Below, piece by piece: positions 35,623-43,683 of a stretch of DNA of 64,000 bases (its first letter is position 1; every line of letters starts with the position of its first letter). The DNA is taken from the NCBI RefSeq assembly GCF_001418105.1, contig NZ_LIQI01000027.1, forward strand, positions 186,001 to 250,000. Reading direction: 5' to 3'. A program made the position numbers and the translations under genes. Under the pieces are notes generated by a model. That model worked only from the letters and a program-made list of their open reading frames with translations, had not been told where the DNA came from and did not search any database. The DNA is from Lacinutrix himadriensis (lineage in GTDB: Bacteria; Bacteroidota; Bacteroidia; Flavobacteriales; Flavobacteriaceae).

Positions 35623-35653
35623 GCGCAAGTTTTTGCAAATTTATGCATCTAAA
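35623..35653 (+). promoter_or_regulatory. ECF-type promoter motif, site A
   Basis: GCGCAAGT (35623-35630), 15 bases, CATCTAAA (35646-35653), upstream of the anti-sigma-like gene at 35659. The TCTAA core fits the -10 region of many ECF promoters. The box ends only 5 bases before the start codon, so the transcript could be leaderless. Confidence 0.7.
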
Positions 35654-35658
35654 TAAAT

Positions 35659-35970
35659 ATGAAAACAAATAATACCATTCAAGAAAAAATAGACAATACC
35701 TTTAAAGCTGCTGAAGCTATTGAAGAAGTTGCTATTTCGCCTTTTTTTAAAGATAAAACCATGCAACGTTTGTTTTCGCAACAAGAAGAAGAAAAAGTTG
35801 CTTGGTCTTGGTTCTCACCTAAATTACAACTAGCTACTTTGATATGTGTAGTTGCTTTAAACGTACTCGCATTTTCAAAGTTTCAAAAAACAAAATATGA
35901 AGAGAATGTCAATCTATTTGCAGAAACGTATGGTTTATCTACAAGTACAGAAACATCGCTATTAAATTAA
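35659..35970 (+). CDS. Small single-pass membrane protein, candidate anti-sigma factor
   Basis: A 103-residue protein with a cytoplasmic N-terminus of about 55 residues (TIQEKIDNTFKAAEAIEEVA), one membrane segment (LQLATLICVVALNVLAF, roughly 60-76) and a short periplasmic tail. Position directly after an ECF sigma gene, size and topology fit an anti-sigma factor, though no zinc or ASD motif is visible. It carries copy A of the shared motif just upstream. The next gene starts 4 bases after it. Confidence 0.65.
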   Translation: MKTNNTIQEKIDNTFKAAEAIEEVAISPFFKDKTMQRLFSQQEEEKVAWSWFSPKLQLATLICVVALNVLAFSKFQKTKYEENVNLFAETYGLSTSTETSLLN

Positions 35971-35974
35971 GAAT

Positions 35975-36502
35975 ATGAAAAAGAATACCGTTTTATATAT
36001 TTTACTTGTCTTTTTAATTGTTGTAAATGGTTTTTTTCTGTTTAACTACATGGGGAAATCTAATGATAACAAAGCCGAAGGACGTAAGGATCCCATGAGC
36101 TTTTTAAGAAAAGAATTAAAGTTTAATGCTGCACAACTTGAAAAATTACAAACTATAAATGCTACACATCATGAAAAAATGATGCGTACTAGTGATGATT
36201 TAAGGGATTTAAAAGATGCATTGTTGAATAATATTTCTAATGCTTCGGTAGATGAAAAAGCGATAGATTCTATTACAAGATTAATAGGGGATAAACAGGC
36301 AAACCTAGAAAAGGAAGTCTATTATCACTTTAATAGTATTCACGATTTATGTGATGAAAAACAAAAAGTAAAATTTAAGAAAATTATAAAAGACGCACTT
36401 CGTAGAGGAGGAGATGAAGGCGGAAGGCCTCCACGATCAGAAAGACCGGAAAGGCCGGAAAGACCAGATGGTCATAGACCTCCACCACCAAACGATTTTT
36501 AA
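35975..36502 (+). CDS. Spy/CpxP/ZraP-like periplasmic protein
   Basis: A 175-residue protein with an N-terminal membrane anchor or uncleaved signal (YILLVFLIVVNGFFLFNY) and a helical periplasmic part with the Spy/CpxP pattern: LKFNAAQLEKLQTINATHHE and DEKQKVKFKKIIKDAL. It ends with a Pro/Arg-rich tail (RSERPERPERPDGHRPP). The family senses or chaperones misfolded protein and metals in the periplasm. Placed behind sigma and anti-sigma genes it may be the sensor of the system. This is inference. Confidence 0.78.
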   Translation: MKKNTVLYILLVFLIVVNGFFLFNYMGKSNDNKAEGRKDPMSFLRKELKFNAAQLEKLQTINATHHEKMMRTSDDLRDLKDALLNNISNASVDEKAIDSITRLIGDKQANLEKEVYYHFNSIHDLCDEKQKVKFKKIIKDALRRGGDEGGRPPRSERPERPERPDGHRPPPPNDF

Positions 36503-36515
36503 TAAAATATTATCT

Positions 36516-36548
36516 AAAAGCGCTTCATAAATGAAGCGCTTTTTTTTT
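36516..36548 (+). terminator. Terminator after the sigma/anti-sigma/Spy operon
   Basis: AAAAGCGCTTCAT (36516-36528) pairs with ATGAAGCGCTTTT (36531-36543), then T. The downstream direct repeat begins close to its T tract. Confidence 0.88.
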
Positions 36549-36570
36549 GGCTTTTATTTAACAATATGCA

Positions 36571-36601
36571 GCACAAGGAATTAAATATGTTGGCATCTAA
36601 A
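36571..36601 (+). promoter_or_regulatory. ECF-type promoter motif, site B
   Basis: GCACAAGG (36571-36578), 15 bases, CATCTAAA (36594-36601), 26 bases before the EF-hand ATG at 36628. Confidence 0.75.
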
Positions 36602-36627
36602 AGAACATAACAATAAATATTTTAGAT

Positions 36628-36912
36628 ATGAAAAGTAGCACAATTAAAAAAACAGTTTTAGCATTTGGTATAGTAGTATTAATATCTAATAGCGCTTTTT
36701 CACAATCTCAAAACCGACAAGAAAAAACGCCACCGTCTTTTAGTGAACTAATAAAAGAAATGGATGCAAACGAAGATGGTAAACTTTCTAAAGATGAAAT
36801 TAAAGGGCCTTTAAAAGAAGATTTTTCTAAAATTGATACCGATGAAGATGGTTTTATTTCAGAAGAAGAATTTAAAAATGCGCCAAAGCCTAAAGGAAGA
36901 GGAAGGAAATAA
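36628..36912 (+). CDS. Small exported EF-hand protein, copy 1
   Basis: A 94-residue protein: signal peptide (to about residue 25), a short linker, two EF-hand loops, DANEDGKLSKDE at 46-57 and DTDEDGFISEEE at 70-81, and a basic tail KPKGRGRK. Both loops have Asp at 1, 3 and 5, Gly at 6 and Glu at 12, so calcium binding is expected. It differs from copy 2 at three residues (S22G, S25A, R93K). It probably belongs to the ECF-controlled set, since motif B lies just upstream. Confidence 0.88.
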   Translation: MKSSTIKKTVLAFGIVVLISNSAFSQSQNRQEKTPPSFSELIKEMDANEDGKLSKDEIKGPLKEDFSKIDTDEDGFISEEEFKNAPKPKGRGRK

Positions 36913-36996
36913 TAAAGTTGAAAAATCAATTTCGATTGATTATTAACCCGTTGTTAATTTTCATTATAGATTTTAACTTTTTTCTTAAAAAGAATA

Positions 36997-37027
36997 ATAC
37001 AAGTACTATACAATTAACACCTCTAAA
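36997..37027 (+). promoter_or_regulatory. ECF-type promoter motif, site F (degenerate)
   Basis: ATACAAGT (36997-37004), 15 bases, CCTCTAAA (37020-37027), 24 bases before the YHYH lipoprotein ATG at 37052. Two changes in the first box and one in the second, with the same spacing. Confidence 0.6.
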
Positions 37028-37051
37028 TAATTAAACCAAAAATATATAATT

Positions 37052-38049
37052 ATGAATTTCAAATTTTTAAATAAAGTATTATCAATAGCACTTGCTATGA
37101 TTGCTATTTGTTTTGTTGCTTGTAGTAGTGATGATGATAATACAACAACAGAAGCAGATACTACAGTAGAACCGTTATCAATGTAGATTCATCTTTATTT
37201 TTAACCAATACATCAGCAGTTACCATAACTGTAGTTCCTTGTACATTATCTGATGGTACAGATACCGATTGTTATCAAATAGTAGCAACAAGTACACCTA
37301 CAGATCATGAAATGGGTCCTTGGTGTCCAGAAAACATTTCAGATGATGCGTCAGCAGGAGGTATTTGGCTAGAGAATGGTCAGGTTTATGACGTAGATGG
37401 AGCATTCATTGAAAATATGGCAACATTTTATAATGACTCAACTTGGTTAATGTACGATGGTAATGGAGATATTTACACTACAGAAACAGAAGACGATTGT
37501 GCTAATGCTGCAAATCCAAATGTTGGAGCAGAATATGAGAATTTTTGTGTAGAATGTTTACCATCTTACGTTGCAGATTTAACACAAACGTACTTAATAC
37601 CAATTACACCTGTAAAACAAACAACACCAATATCTTTTGGTGGTGTTGGAGGACCTCCAGGACAAAGTACTGGACCATCACAAAGAGGATTAGCCTTTAA
37701 TGGAGTTGTCTTTGATGCTCCAGCACCAACAGACGCTATTTTAGGGGCTTATACTTTAGCTCCTTTTGATGATGCAGGTGGGCATGTTAATTTAAATGCA
37801 GGTTATCATTATCATGCAGCAACAGGAGTATCTACTCAAATAACTCAAGATGATGATCATGCTGCTATGATTGGTTATGCTATAGATGGTCATGGTTTAT
37901 ATGCGCAATTAGATGTTAATGGAAATGAGCCAACAGATTTAGACGATTGTAGAGGTCATACAGATGAAACAAGAGGCTATCATTATCATGTAGATGCTCC
38001 AGGAAATAACAATTTTATTGATTGCATTTATGGTGCATATGTAAATTAA
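37052..38049 (+). pseudogene. YHYH-domain lipoprotein, interrupted by a -1 frameshift
   Basis: The first frame gives a lipoprotein signal (IALAMIAICFVACSS), an acidic linker, and stops after EPLSM at 37184-37186. The downstream frame is open from just before that point (NVDSSLFLTNTSAVTITVV) to 38049, so one base is missing near 37180. With it restored, the gene encodes 332 residues with two YHYH motifs: GYHYHAATG and GYHYHVDAP, and HAAMIGYAIDGHGLYAQ between. YHYH proteins are exported, probably metal-binding, of unknown function. Sequencing error or a recent mutation are both possible. It is bracketed by the two EF-hand repeats. Confidence 0.82.
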
Positions 38050-38061
38050 AAAACAAAACAA

Positions 38062-38679
38062 ATGAAAAAGATAATCATACTTGCACTATTTCTATTCACT
38101 TCGGTGGTTATGAAAGCGCATCAACCAAATGTTTCTACAACAATGTTGGTAGAGAAAGAGAACAATACATGGATATTACAAATTAGCGCATCTTTATCTG
38201 CTTTTCAACAAGAAATAAAAACACATTATGCTGAAACTCCTTATAAAACACCTGAGGAGTTTCAGAAAATGGTAATTGAATACCTTAAAAATAATCTAGA
38301 AATTAACTTTAACCAAAATCAAGAGATTACTTTAGGTAAAGGTTATGTAAAGCTAGGTCACGAAACAAAAGTAGTTTTTGAGGTGTTTGGTGTTCCTTCA
38401 GAAATAAATGCTGTTTTTGTGAAAAATAGCGCGTTTAAAGATATTCATAAAAACCAAAGTGCTTTAGTACTTTTAAAAGAAGGTTTTAATAAAGAACACT
38501 TTGTTTTAAATGATAAAAACAATCATGCTTTAAATTTATTAGTAGACAAAAATAAATTTTTAGTTAAAACTAAAAATCAAGCAAGTTTCTTTTCGTATAA
38601 CATTTTGTTTATTTTATTAGGTATAACAGTTGCTGGGTTATTAACTAAGATTATAATGAAAAAATCAATTAAAATTTAG
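38062..38679 (+). CDS. Exported membrane-anchored protein, possibly DUF6702-like
   Basis: A 205-residue protein. A signal peptide (IIILALFLFTSVVMKA) is followed by HQPNVSTTMLVEKENNTWI, a beta-rich part, and a C-terminal membrane segment (SYNILFILLGITVAGLL) with a basic end. The start with His-x-Pro after the signal resembles the DUF6702 family, but this is a weak recognition. The C-terminal anchor would leave the beta domain in the periplasm. It lies 12 bases after the YHYH gene, in the same transcript. Confidence 0.6.
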   Translation: MKKIIILALFLFTSVVMKAHQPNVSTTMLVEKENNTWILQISASLSAFQQEIKTHYAETPYKTPEEFQKMVIEYLKNNLEINFNQNQEITLGKGYVKLGHETKVVFEVFGVPSEINAVFVKNSAFKDIHKNQSALVLLKEGFNKEHFVLNDKNNHALNLLVDKNKFLVKTKNQASFFSYNILFILLGITVAGLLTKIIMKKSIKI

Positions 38680-38790
38680 TTGTTGAAATAGCGAAAATAA
38701 AAACAACGTATTAACTAATAGAAATTTAGCCATGTTTGGTTTTATATTTATTCTATTTAGATACATATCTTGTGTAGTAGTGATTTTTAA

Positions 38791-38821
38791 AAAGGACTCT
38801 TCATTTTGAAGAGTTTTTTTT
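38791..38821 (+). terminator. Terminator-like hairpin before EF-hand copy 2
   Basis: ACTCTTC (38796-38802) pairs with GAAGAGT (38808-38814), followed by T. It lies 110 bases after the preceding gene and immediately before the second direct-repeat copy. Confidence 0.7.
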
Positions 38822-38843
38822 GGCTTTTATTTAACAATATGCA

Positions 38844-38874
38844 GCACAAGGAATTAAATATGTTGGCATCTAAA
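38844..38874 (+). promoter_or_regulatory. ECF-type promoter motif, site C
   Basis: GCACAAGG (38844-38851), 15 bases, CATCTAAA (38867-38874), 26 bases before the ATG at 38901; the duplicated copy of site B. Confidence 0.75.
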
Positions 38875-38900
38875 AGAACATAACGATAAATATTCTAGAT

Positions 38901-39185
38901 ATGAAAAGTAGCACAATTAAAAAAACAGTTTTAGCATTTGGTATAGTAGTATTAATATCTAATGGCGCTTTTGCACAATCTCAAAACCGACAAGAAAAAA
39001 CGCCACCGTCTTTTAGTGAACTAATAAAAGAAATGGATGCAAACGAAGATGGTAAACTTTCTAAAGATGAAATTAAAGGGCCTTTAAAAGAAGATTTTTC
39101 TAAAATTGATACCGATGAAGATGGTTTTATTTCAGAAGAAGAATTTAAAAATGCGCCAAAGCCTAAAGGGAGAGGAAAGAAATAA
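38901..39185 (+). CDS. Small exported EF-hand protein, copy 2
   Basis: A 94-residue protein identical to the one at 36628-36912 except Gly22 for Ser, Ala25 for Ser and Lys93 for Arg; the first two changes are in the signal peptide cleavage zone, giving a more typical AFAQ site. The two EF-hand loops at 46-57 and 70-81 are intact. Two nearly equal copies would raise dosage. A hairpin terminator lies downstream. Confidence 0.88.
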   Translation: MKSSTIKKTVLAFGIVVLISNGAFAQSQNRQEKTPPSFSELIKEMDANEDGKLSKDEIKGPLKEDFSKIDTDEDGFISEEEFKNAPKPKGRGKK

Positions 39186-39218
39186 AGAATAGTTTTTTGA
39201 GTGATTAGTTGATTGAAA

Positions 39219-39250
39219 TTAAAGCTTCGTGTGATTGCGAAGCTTTTTTT
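39219..39250 (+). terminator. Terminator after EF-hand copy 2
   Basis: AAAGCTTCG (39221-39229) pairs with CGAAGCTTT (39238-39246), then T. The CotH gene begins just downstream. Confidence 0.85.
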
Positions 39251-39271
39251 ACAATTAGAAAAATAATAAAT

Positions 39272-39985
39272 ATGAAGAAAATGAAAAAATTAAAAAGAAG
39301 CATCCATTTTCTTTTTGTGTCTTTAACATGTAGTAGTTTTATAATAACGTTCCAAGCGTGCAGTACAGATGATGATACAGAGGTGACAACAGAAGAGTTT
39401 GATGATAGCAATTTTGAAACATTAGATTGGACCACAACAACACATAGCAATGAAGTAGATCCAAACATGGATGAAGTTTTTGATAACAATACTGTGAAGA
39501 AATTAGAAATTGTTATTACAGAAACACGTTGGCAAAGTATGTTGGATACTATGACAGAAACGTATGGCACTTTTGGTGCAGGAGCAAACTCTGAATCTAT
39601 AGATACAGAGGAAGGGGCTATTTTTGTTCCTTCAGAAGTGTTTTACAATGGTTTGGAGTGGTATAGAGTTGGCCTGAGTTTTAATGAAAACTCAAGTTTA
39701 CAGCGTAGTTGGCAAAATGGCATTTTAAAGCTATCCTTTAAATTAGATTTCGACTTTTTTGGAGATGCGTATCCGCAAATTGATGCCCAACGCTTTTATG
39801 GGTTTAAAAAATTAAACCTTAAAAATAATTTTGATAACAAATCGATGTTACAAGAAAACGGAACAACAGATACGTCTTCTTATTCCGTATTAGTGGCTTT
39901 TTATAAAGTGTATATAGACCATGGAGATGGATCGGAATATTTTGGTTTATATACTTTGGTTCAAGAAGTAGATGAGACCGTTTGA
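39272..39985 (+). pseudogene. Truncated CotH-like lipoprotein (N-terminal half only)
   Basis: A 237-residue product from the ATG at 39272, with a lipoprotein signal (lipobox TFQACS) and the CotH-type N-terminal part: THSNEVDPNMDEVFDNNTV, KLEIVITETRWQSMLDTM, LQRSWQNGILKLSFKLD, AQRFYGFKKLNL, AFYKVYIDHGDGSEYFGLYTLVQEVDETV, cut off by TGA. CotH family proteins continue for some 200-300 residues with the kinase core, which is lost here. The sequence after the stop (to 40090) is not coding in a matching way. Some Bacteroidota CotH genes lie near EF-hand genes, as here. Probably non-functional, or a shortened binding protein. Confidence 0.7.
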
Positions 39986-40124
39986 GGGTAATAATATAAT
40001 GACGATTATTTAATTGAATTTACTGTTGGGCCATAATTATTGAATTTAAAGACCTCACAAAGTAAAAGTGATAACGCTTTTTTACCAACAAGTAATTTAA
40101 TCTAAAGTTTTAAAATAGGTAAGC

Positions 40125-40874
40125 ATGAAGATTTTCAGAAAAATTAGAAGAACATTAGTAGCTTCAGGTAAAACAAAAAATTACCTACTATATGCTTTTG
40201 GAGAAATTTTATTGATTGTGATAGGTATCCTAATAGCTTGGAAAATCAATAGTATCAATGAAGTTAGAAAAAACAGAATTGTAGAATTAAAAATTTACCA
40301 AAGTTTAAATGAAGAGTTAAACGCGAATTTAATTTTATTAGATTCTTCCATCGTTAGGTATGCTCAAAATGTACAAACCATGCAAAACACCATTCAAAGT
40401 ATACGTTCGCAATCCCATGATCTAACTAATGAAACCAAAGAAGGCATTATTAATGTAAATCATAAAATCACCAAACTGCAAAGTGGTGCAATAAACTCGG
40501 TTAGTAGTACTAATAAATTCGAATTTATTGAAAGTGATTTGTTACGGGATTTAATTGCTTCGTACCCAAATGAATTAAATAATTTTGAAAACCAAGAATT
40601 AAAAATTGGAAACATAGTTGTTAATCGTTTACAACCGGTTATCGAATCGCACATATCATTAATTGATATTCTTTTAACTCGGAATGTAAAATATAAGAAT
40701 ACCGAGTCTTATTCTAAACAAACCGATTATAATAAATTATTAAACAGCAGAGACTATCAAAATGTACTGGTTGATAGGTTAATACAAACAGAAAGTCAGC
40801 TAACAATTGCCAATAACTTAAGAGATAAAACGCAAATAATTGCTTTTAAATTAAATAAAGAATTAGGCAATTAA
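40125..40874 (+). CDS. DUF6090 family membrane protein
   Basis: A 249-residue protein. KIFRKIRRTLVASGKTKNYL, then one membrane segment (YAFGEILLIVIGILIAWKI) and NSINEVRKNRIVELKIYQSL are the known start of DUF6090. The rest is a long helical part, mostly cytoplasmic or periplasmic by one-pass topology. Function is unknown. It is inserted in the EF-hand/YHYH block without its own copy of the shared motif. Confidence 0.85.
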   Translation: MKIFRKIRRTLVASGKTKNYLLYAFGEILLIVIGILIAWKINSINEVRKNRIVELKIYQSLNEELNANLILLDSSIVRYAQNVQTMQNTIQSIRSQSHDLTNETKEGIINVNHKITKLQSGAINSVSSTNKFEFIESDLLRDLIASYPNELNNFENQELKIGNIVVNRLQPVIESHISLIDILLTRNVKYKNTESYSKQTDYNKLLNSRDYQNVLVDRLIQTESQLTIANNLRDKTQIIAFKLNKELGN

Positions 40875-40900
40875 TAAAGCAGGAAAAAATAAAAAATCAA

Positions 40901-40931
40901 GCACAAGTTTTTTAACAATAATGCATCTAAA
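40901..40931 (+). promoter_or_regulatory. ECF-type promoter motif, site D
   Basis: GCACAAGT (40901-40908), 15 bases, CATCTAAA (40924-40931), 17 bases before the EF-hand ATG at 40949. Confidence 0.75.
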
Positions 40932-40948
40932 GTAGAAACACAAAACAA

Positions 40949-41485
40949 ATGAAAAAGAATAACTTAAAAACAACGATTACTATTTTTTCCATGCTATTAT
41001 GTTTTAGCCTTTTTGCACAAGGACCTCCAGGTGGAGGAGGTAGTCGTGGTGGCGGACAAGGAAGAGGAGGCCAAAAAGGAGGACCACCCGAAGCTTCCGA
41101 AATTTTATCCAAGTTAGATACCAACAAGGATAATTATATAGATAAAGACGAAGCTGCTAAAGATAAAAGAGGGAAAATTTCTGAAGATTTTGAGGTAATT
41201 GATAGTAATGGTGACGAACTAATAGATTTAGAAGAATTAGATGCTTCGTTAAACGATAGAAAACCTAAAAAAGTTTCGCCTAAAAAATTAATTAAAGAAG
41301 TGGATGATAATGGTGATGGTACGCTAAATGAATTAGAGGTTGCTGCCAAAGGGGAAAAAGAACTTTCTGATGATTTTAGTGCAATAGATACCAATGAAGA
41401 TGGAGAATTAGACATCGAAGAATTGAAAGCCTTTTTTGAAAAAAACGTAAGTACTAAAAAATCAAAACGTAAAAAAAGAGATTAA
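40949..41485 (+). CDS. Exported four-EF-hand protein with Gly-rich linker
   Basis: A 178-residue protein: signal peptide (to about residue 23), a Gly/Arg-rich linker (residues 25-47), then four EF-hand loops at 57-68 (DTNKDNYIDKDE), 85-96 (DSNGDELIDLEE), 119-130 (DDNGDGTLNELE) and 147-158 (DTNEDGELDIEE), and a basic tail (KKSKRKKRD). The two pairs are each laid out like the small EF-hand protein, so it looks like a tandem doubling of that module. Calcium binding outside the inner membrane is expected. Motif D precedes it and the YHYH-EF fusion gene follows 18 bases later. Confidence 0.88.
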   Translation: MKKNNLKTTITIFSMLLCFSLFAQGPPGGGGSRGGGQGRGGQKGGPPEASEILSKLDTNKDNYIDKDEAAKDKRGKISEDFEVIDSNGDELIDLEELDASLNDRKPKKVSPKKLIKEVDDNGDGTLNELEVAAKGEKELSDDFSAIDTNEDGELDIEELKAFFEKNVSTKKSKRKKRD

Positions 41486-41503
41486 CGCTAACTAAAATTA
41501 AAG

Positions 41504-42640
41504 ATGAAAAATGCTTATAAAATTATAGTAGTTCTTTTAGCAGCTACACTATTAAACTGTAAAAGTAATACAAATGCACACAGTCATGATGGTCAAGAAA
41601 ATCATACACATGTAAGTGATAATATTTCAGAAACAACCAATGATTATTTTGGTAATTACGATTTAGAGGATGCCACTTATGGTACAAAAACCAGAGTTAC
41701 TATTACAAAAGATTCTCGAATCATGGTAACAAACTCTTTACCAAATCATGAAACCGGAAGTTTTCCAAATCCGGGAAACCCAAATACTATTTCGGCACAA
41801 AATAAAACCTATACGTTTCCATTAAACCCTGTTTATACTGGTAAATCACAATGGATGCGTGAACCAGGGATTGCTTTAAATGGTATTAAGTTTGAACCAC
41901 AAACAGCAGAAGTTGTGGTTTGCGAAACGGGTGAAAATTATAGAGTAGAAGCAATTCAAGATATTATAGATCTTGGCTTAGATTTTAATCATGCACATGT
42001 ACAGCCAACAGGAGCTTATCATTATCATGGTACACCAACTTCTATGATAGAAAAAATGGGTACAGGAAAAGATATCATTCATATTGGTTTTGCGCATGAT
42101 GGTTTTCCTATTTATTACTCTAAAAGCGGAAAGTACAAACCAAGTTTTGAACTTTTAGATGGAAATAGAGAAGGTGAAGATTGTACTTATGATAATCCGA
42201 AAGAGCATTTAGATATTGCTGTTGGCGGACATCATGATGGGAGTTTTGGTTCCGATTATGAGTATGTAGATGGATTGGGAGATTTAGATGAATGCAATGG
42301 TGTGGTAGTAGATGGTCAATACATGTATTTTGTCACTAAAGAGTTTCCGTATGTTGGTAGATGTGTTATGGGAGAGGTTTCTTTAGATAGTAATCAAGGT
42401 GGACCACCAAGCGGTCAACAAGGAGGAGGACGTCCTAGTGCTTCCCAAATTTTTAAGCAAATGGATGCTAATAAGGATGGAAAACTTTCTAGGACAGAAA
42501 CACAAGGACCATTAAAAGAAGATTTTTCTACAATAGATATAAATAAAGATACTTATATATCTATAGAAGAATTAGAAAATGCTTCTAAAGGTAATAATCA
42601 AAGACCACAAGGAGGAAAACCTCAAGGTAGAAGGAATTAA
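41504..42640 (+). CDS. YHYH-domain lipoprotein with C-terminal EF-hand module
   Basis: A 378-residue protein: a lipoprotein signal (LLAATLLNCKS), a His-rich stretch (NAHSHDGQENHTHVSDN), the YHYH domain with GAYHYHGTP and IHIGFAHDGFPIYYS, then a Gly-rich linker (GGPPSGQQGGGRP) and an EF-hand pair (MDANKDGKLSRTETQGPLKED, then IDINKDTYISIEELENAS). The EF-hand part aligns with the small proteins at 36628 and 38901, including QGPLKEDFS/KGPLKEDFS, so it is a fusion of two families of this locus. It should bind calcium, and the histidines suggest another metal. Probably cotranscribed with the four-EF-hand gene from site D. Confidence 0.9.
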   Translation: MKNAYKIIVVLLAATLLNCKSNTNAHSHDGQENHTHVSDNISETTNDYFGNYDLEDATYGTKTRVTITKDSRIMVTNSLPNHETGSFPNPGNPNTISAQNKTYTFPLNPVYTGKSQWMREPGIALNGIKFEPQTAEVVVCETGENYRVEAIQDIIDLGLDFNHAHVQPTGAYHYHGTPTSMIEKMGTGKDIIHIGFAHDGFPIYYSKSGKYKPSFELLDGNREGEDCTYDNPKEHLDIAVGGHHDGSFGSDYEYVDGLGDLDECNGVVVDGQYMYFVTKEFPYVGRCVMGEVSLDSNQGGPPSGQQGGGRPSASQIFKQMDANKDGKLSRTETQGPLKEDFSTIDINKDTYISIEELENASKGNNQRPQGGKPQGRRN

Positions 42641-42662
42641 AAAAAAAATAATTTGAAAAGTC

Positions 42663-42693
42663 GCGCAAGTTATTCCAATTTAAAACATCTAAA
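42663..42693 (+). promoter_or_regulatory. ECF-type promoter motif, site E
   Basis: GCGCAAGT (42663-42670), 15 bases, CATCTAAA (42686-42693), 24 bases before the YHYH ATG at 42718. Confidence 0.75.
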
Positions 42694-42717
42694 AACTAAA
42701 TACTAAAAAACAACAAT

Positions 42718-43683
42718 ATGAAAAACTTATTTAAATTCTCATTCTTATCACTATTCCTAGCTGTAATTATTTTAGCTTGTTCCAGTGATGATAATGGATC
42801 CAGTGAAGAAGAAGAGCTAGTAGAGACTACTTGGTACCTAGATGCAGATGGAGATGGTTATGGGGACCCAAGCGAATCTATCTTATCTACAACACAGCCT
42901 GATGGATACGTGAGTAATAACACAGATTCTGATGATACAGATCCAGACTCAGAAGCCGAAGTACAGCCAACTTTACACGCTGCTTTTGCAGACTTTGATG
43001 CAGATAATTTAACCATCATGTTAAGCGGTACAAATGTGGTAATAGAAAGTAATGGTTTGCCAAATCATACATCTCCTTATTGGTCTAATACAACATCAAG
43101 AAGCATTACTGGGCCAGATGGAAATACTATGATAACCGTTTCAGACGCTAATCATCCATTATGGGTTGAGCCAACGGTGACTTCTCAAGATCAAATGGCA
43201 CCAGGAAATATTGATGATTTTAATGGTACGTATTCGTTAACCGTTTCTGCAAATCCGCAATTAGCATCTAGTTCTACCGCAACAGGTTTAGGAGCAATAG
43301 GTATTGCGATTAGTGGATCGATGATTTATAATGATGAAGAAGGGCCAAACATTCCTTTAGATAATGCTGTAGGATCTTTAGATTACACTGCTGCACATAC
43401 AGGACCACAAAGTTACCATTATCACTTAGAAACAAAAGCTTGGTCTGAAGATGATGATAACTTAATTGGTATTATTGCAGATGGATTTTTTCTTTACGGA
43501 AGAAAATGTGATGCAACAGGAACATACCCTACAGATTTAGATGCATCAGGCGGACATACAAGTACTACACAACATACAGATGTTGCAGAATATCACTATC
43601 ATATTCAAAACGAATTATATTTAAATTCTTATTACATTTTATTCCCAGGTGATTATCAAGGAACTCCAAGTAATATTCAATAG
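42718..43683 (+). CDS. YHYH-domain lipoprotein with Asp-rich linker
   Basis: A 321-residue protein: lipoprotein signal ([13 protein letters not shown]), an Asp-rich calcium-binding-type stretch ([17 protein letters not shown], then [17 protein letters not shown]), and a YHYH domain with two copies of the motif, QSYHYHLET and AEYHYHIQN, and [17 protein letters not shown] between. It is the third YHYH gene of the locus, with its own motif (site E). Its 3' end overlaps the start of the MORN gene. Confidence 0.88.
   Translation: MKNLFKFSFLSLFLAVIILACSSDDNGSSEEEELVETTWYLDADGDGYGDPSESILSTTQPDGYVSNNTDSDDTDPDSEAEVQPTLHAAFADFDADNLTIMLSGTNVVIESNGLPNHTSPYWSNTTSRSITGPDGNTMITVSDANHPLWVEPTVTSQDQMAPGNIDDFNGTYSLTVSANPQLASSSTATGLGAIGIAISGSMIYNDEEGPNIPLDNAVGSLDYTAAHTGPQSYHYHLETKAWSEDDDNLIGIIADGFFLYGRKCDATGTYPTDLDASGGHTSTTQHTDVAEYHYHIQNELYLNSYYILFPGDYQGTPSNIQ

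Larger units (their letters stand above)
36549..36913 (+). repeat. Long direct repeat, copy 1 (promoter plus EF-hand gene)
   Basis: About 365 bases, from GGCTTTTATTTAACAATATG through the shared motif and the whole EF-hand gene, recur at 38822-39186, 2273 bases downstream, with only a few differences. The pair brackets a frameshifted YHYH gene and a small secreted-protein gene. Confidence 0.92.
38822..39186 (+). repeat. Long direct repeat, copy 2 (promoter plus EF-hand gene)
   Basis: Near-identical to 36549-36913, including the motif and the EF-hand gene. The few differences (for example AACGATAAATATTC against AACAATAAATATTT) point to a recent duplication. Confidence 0.92.
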
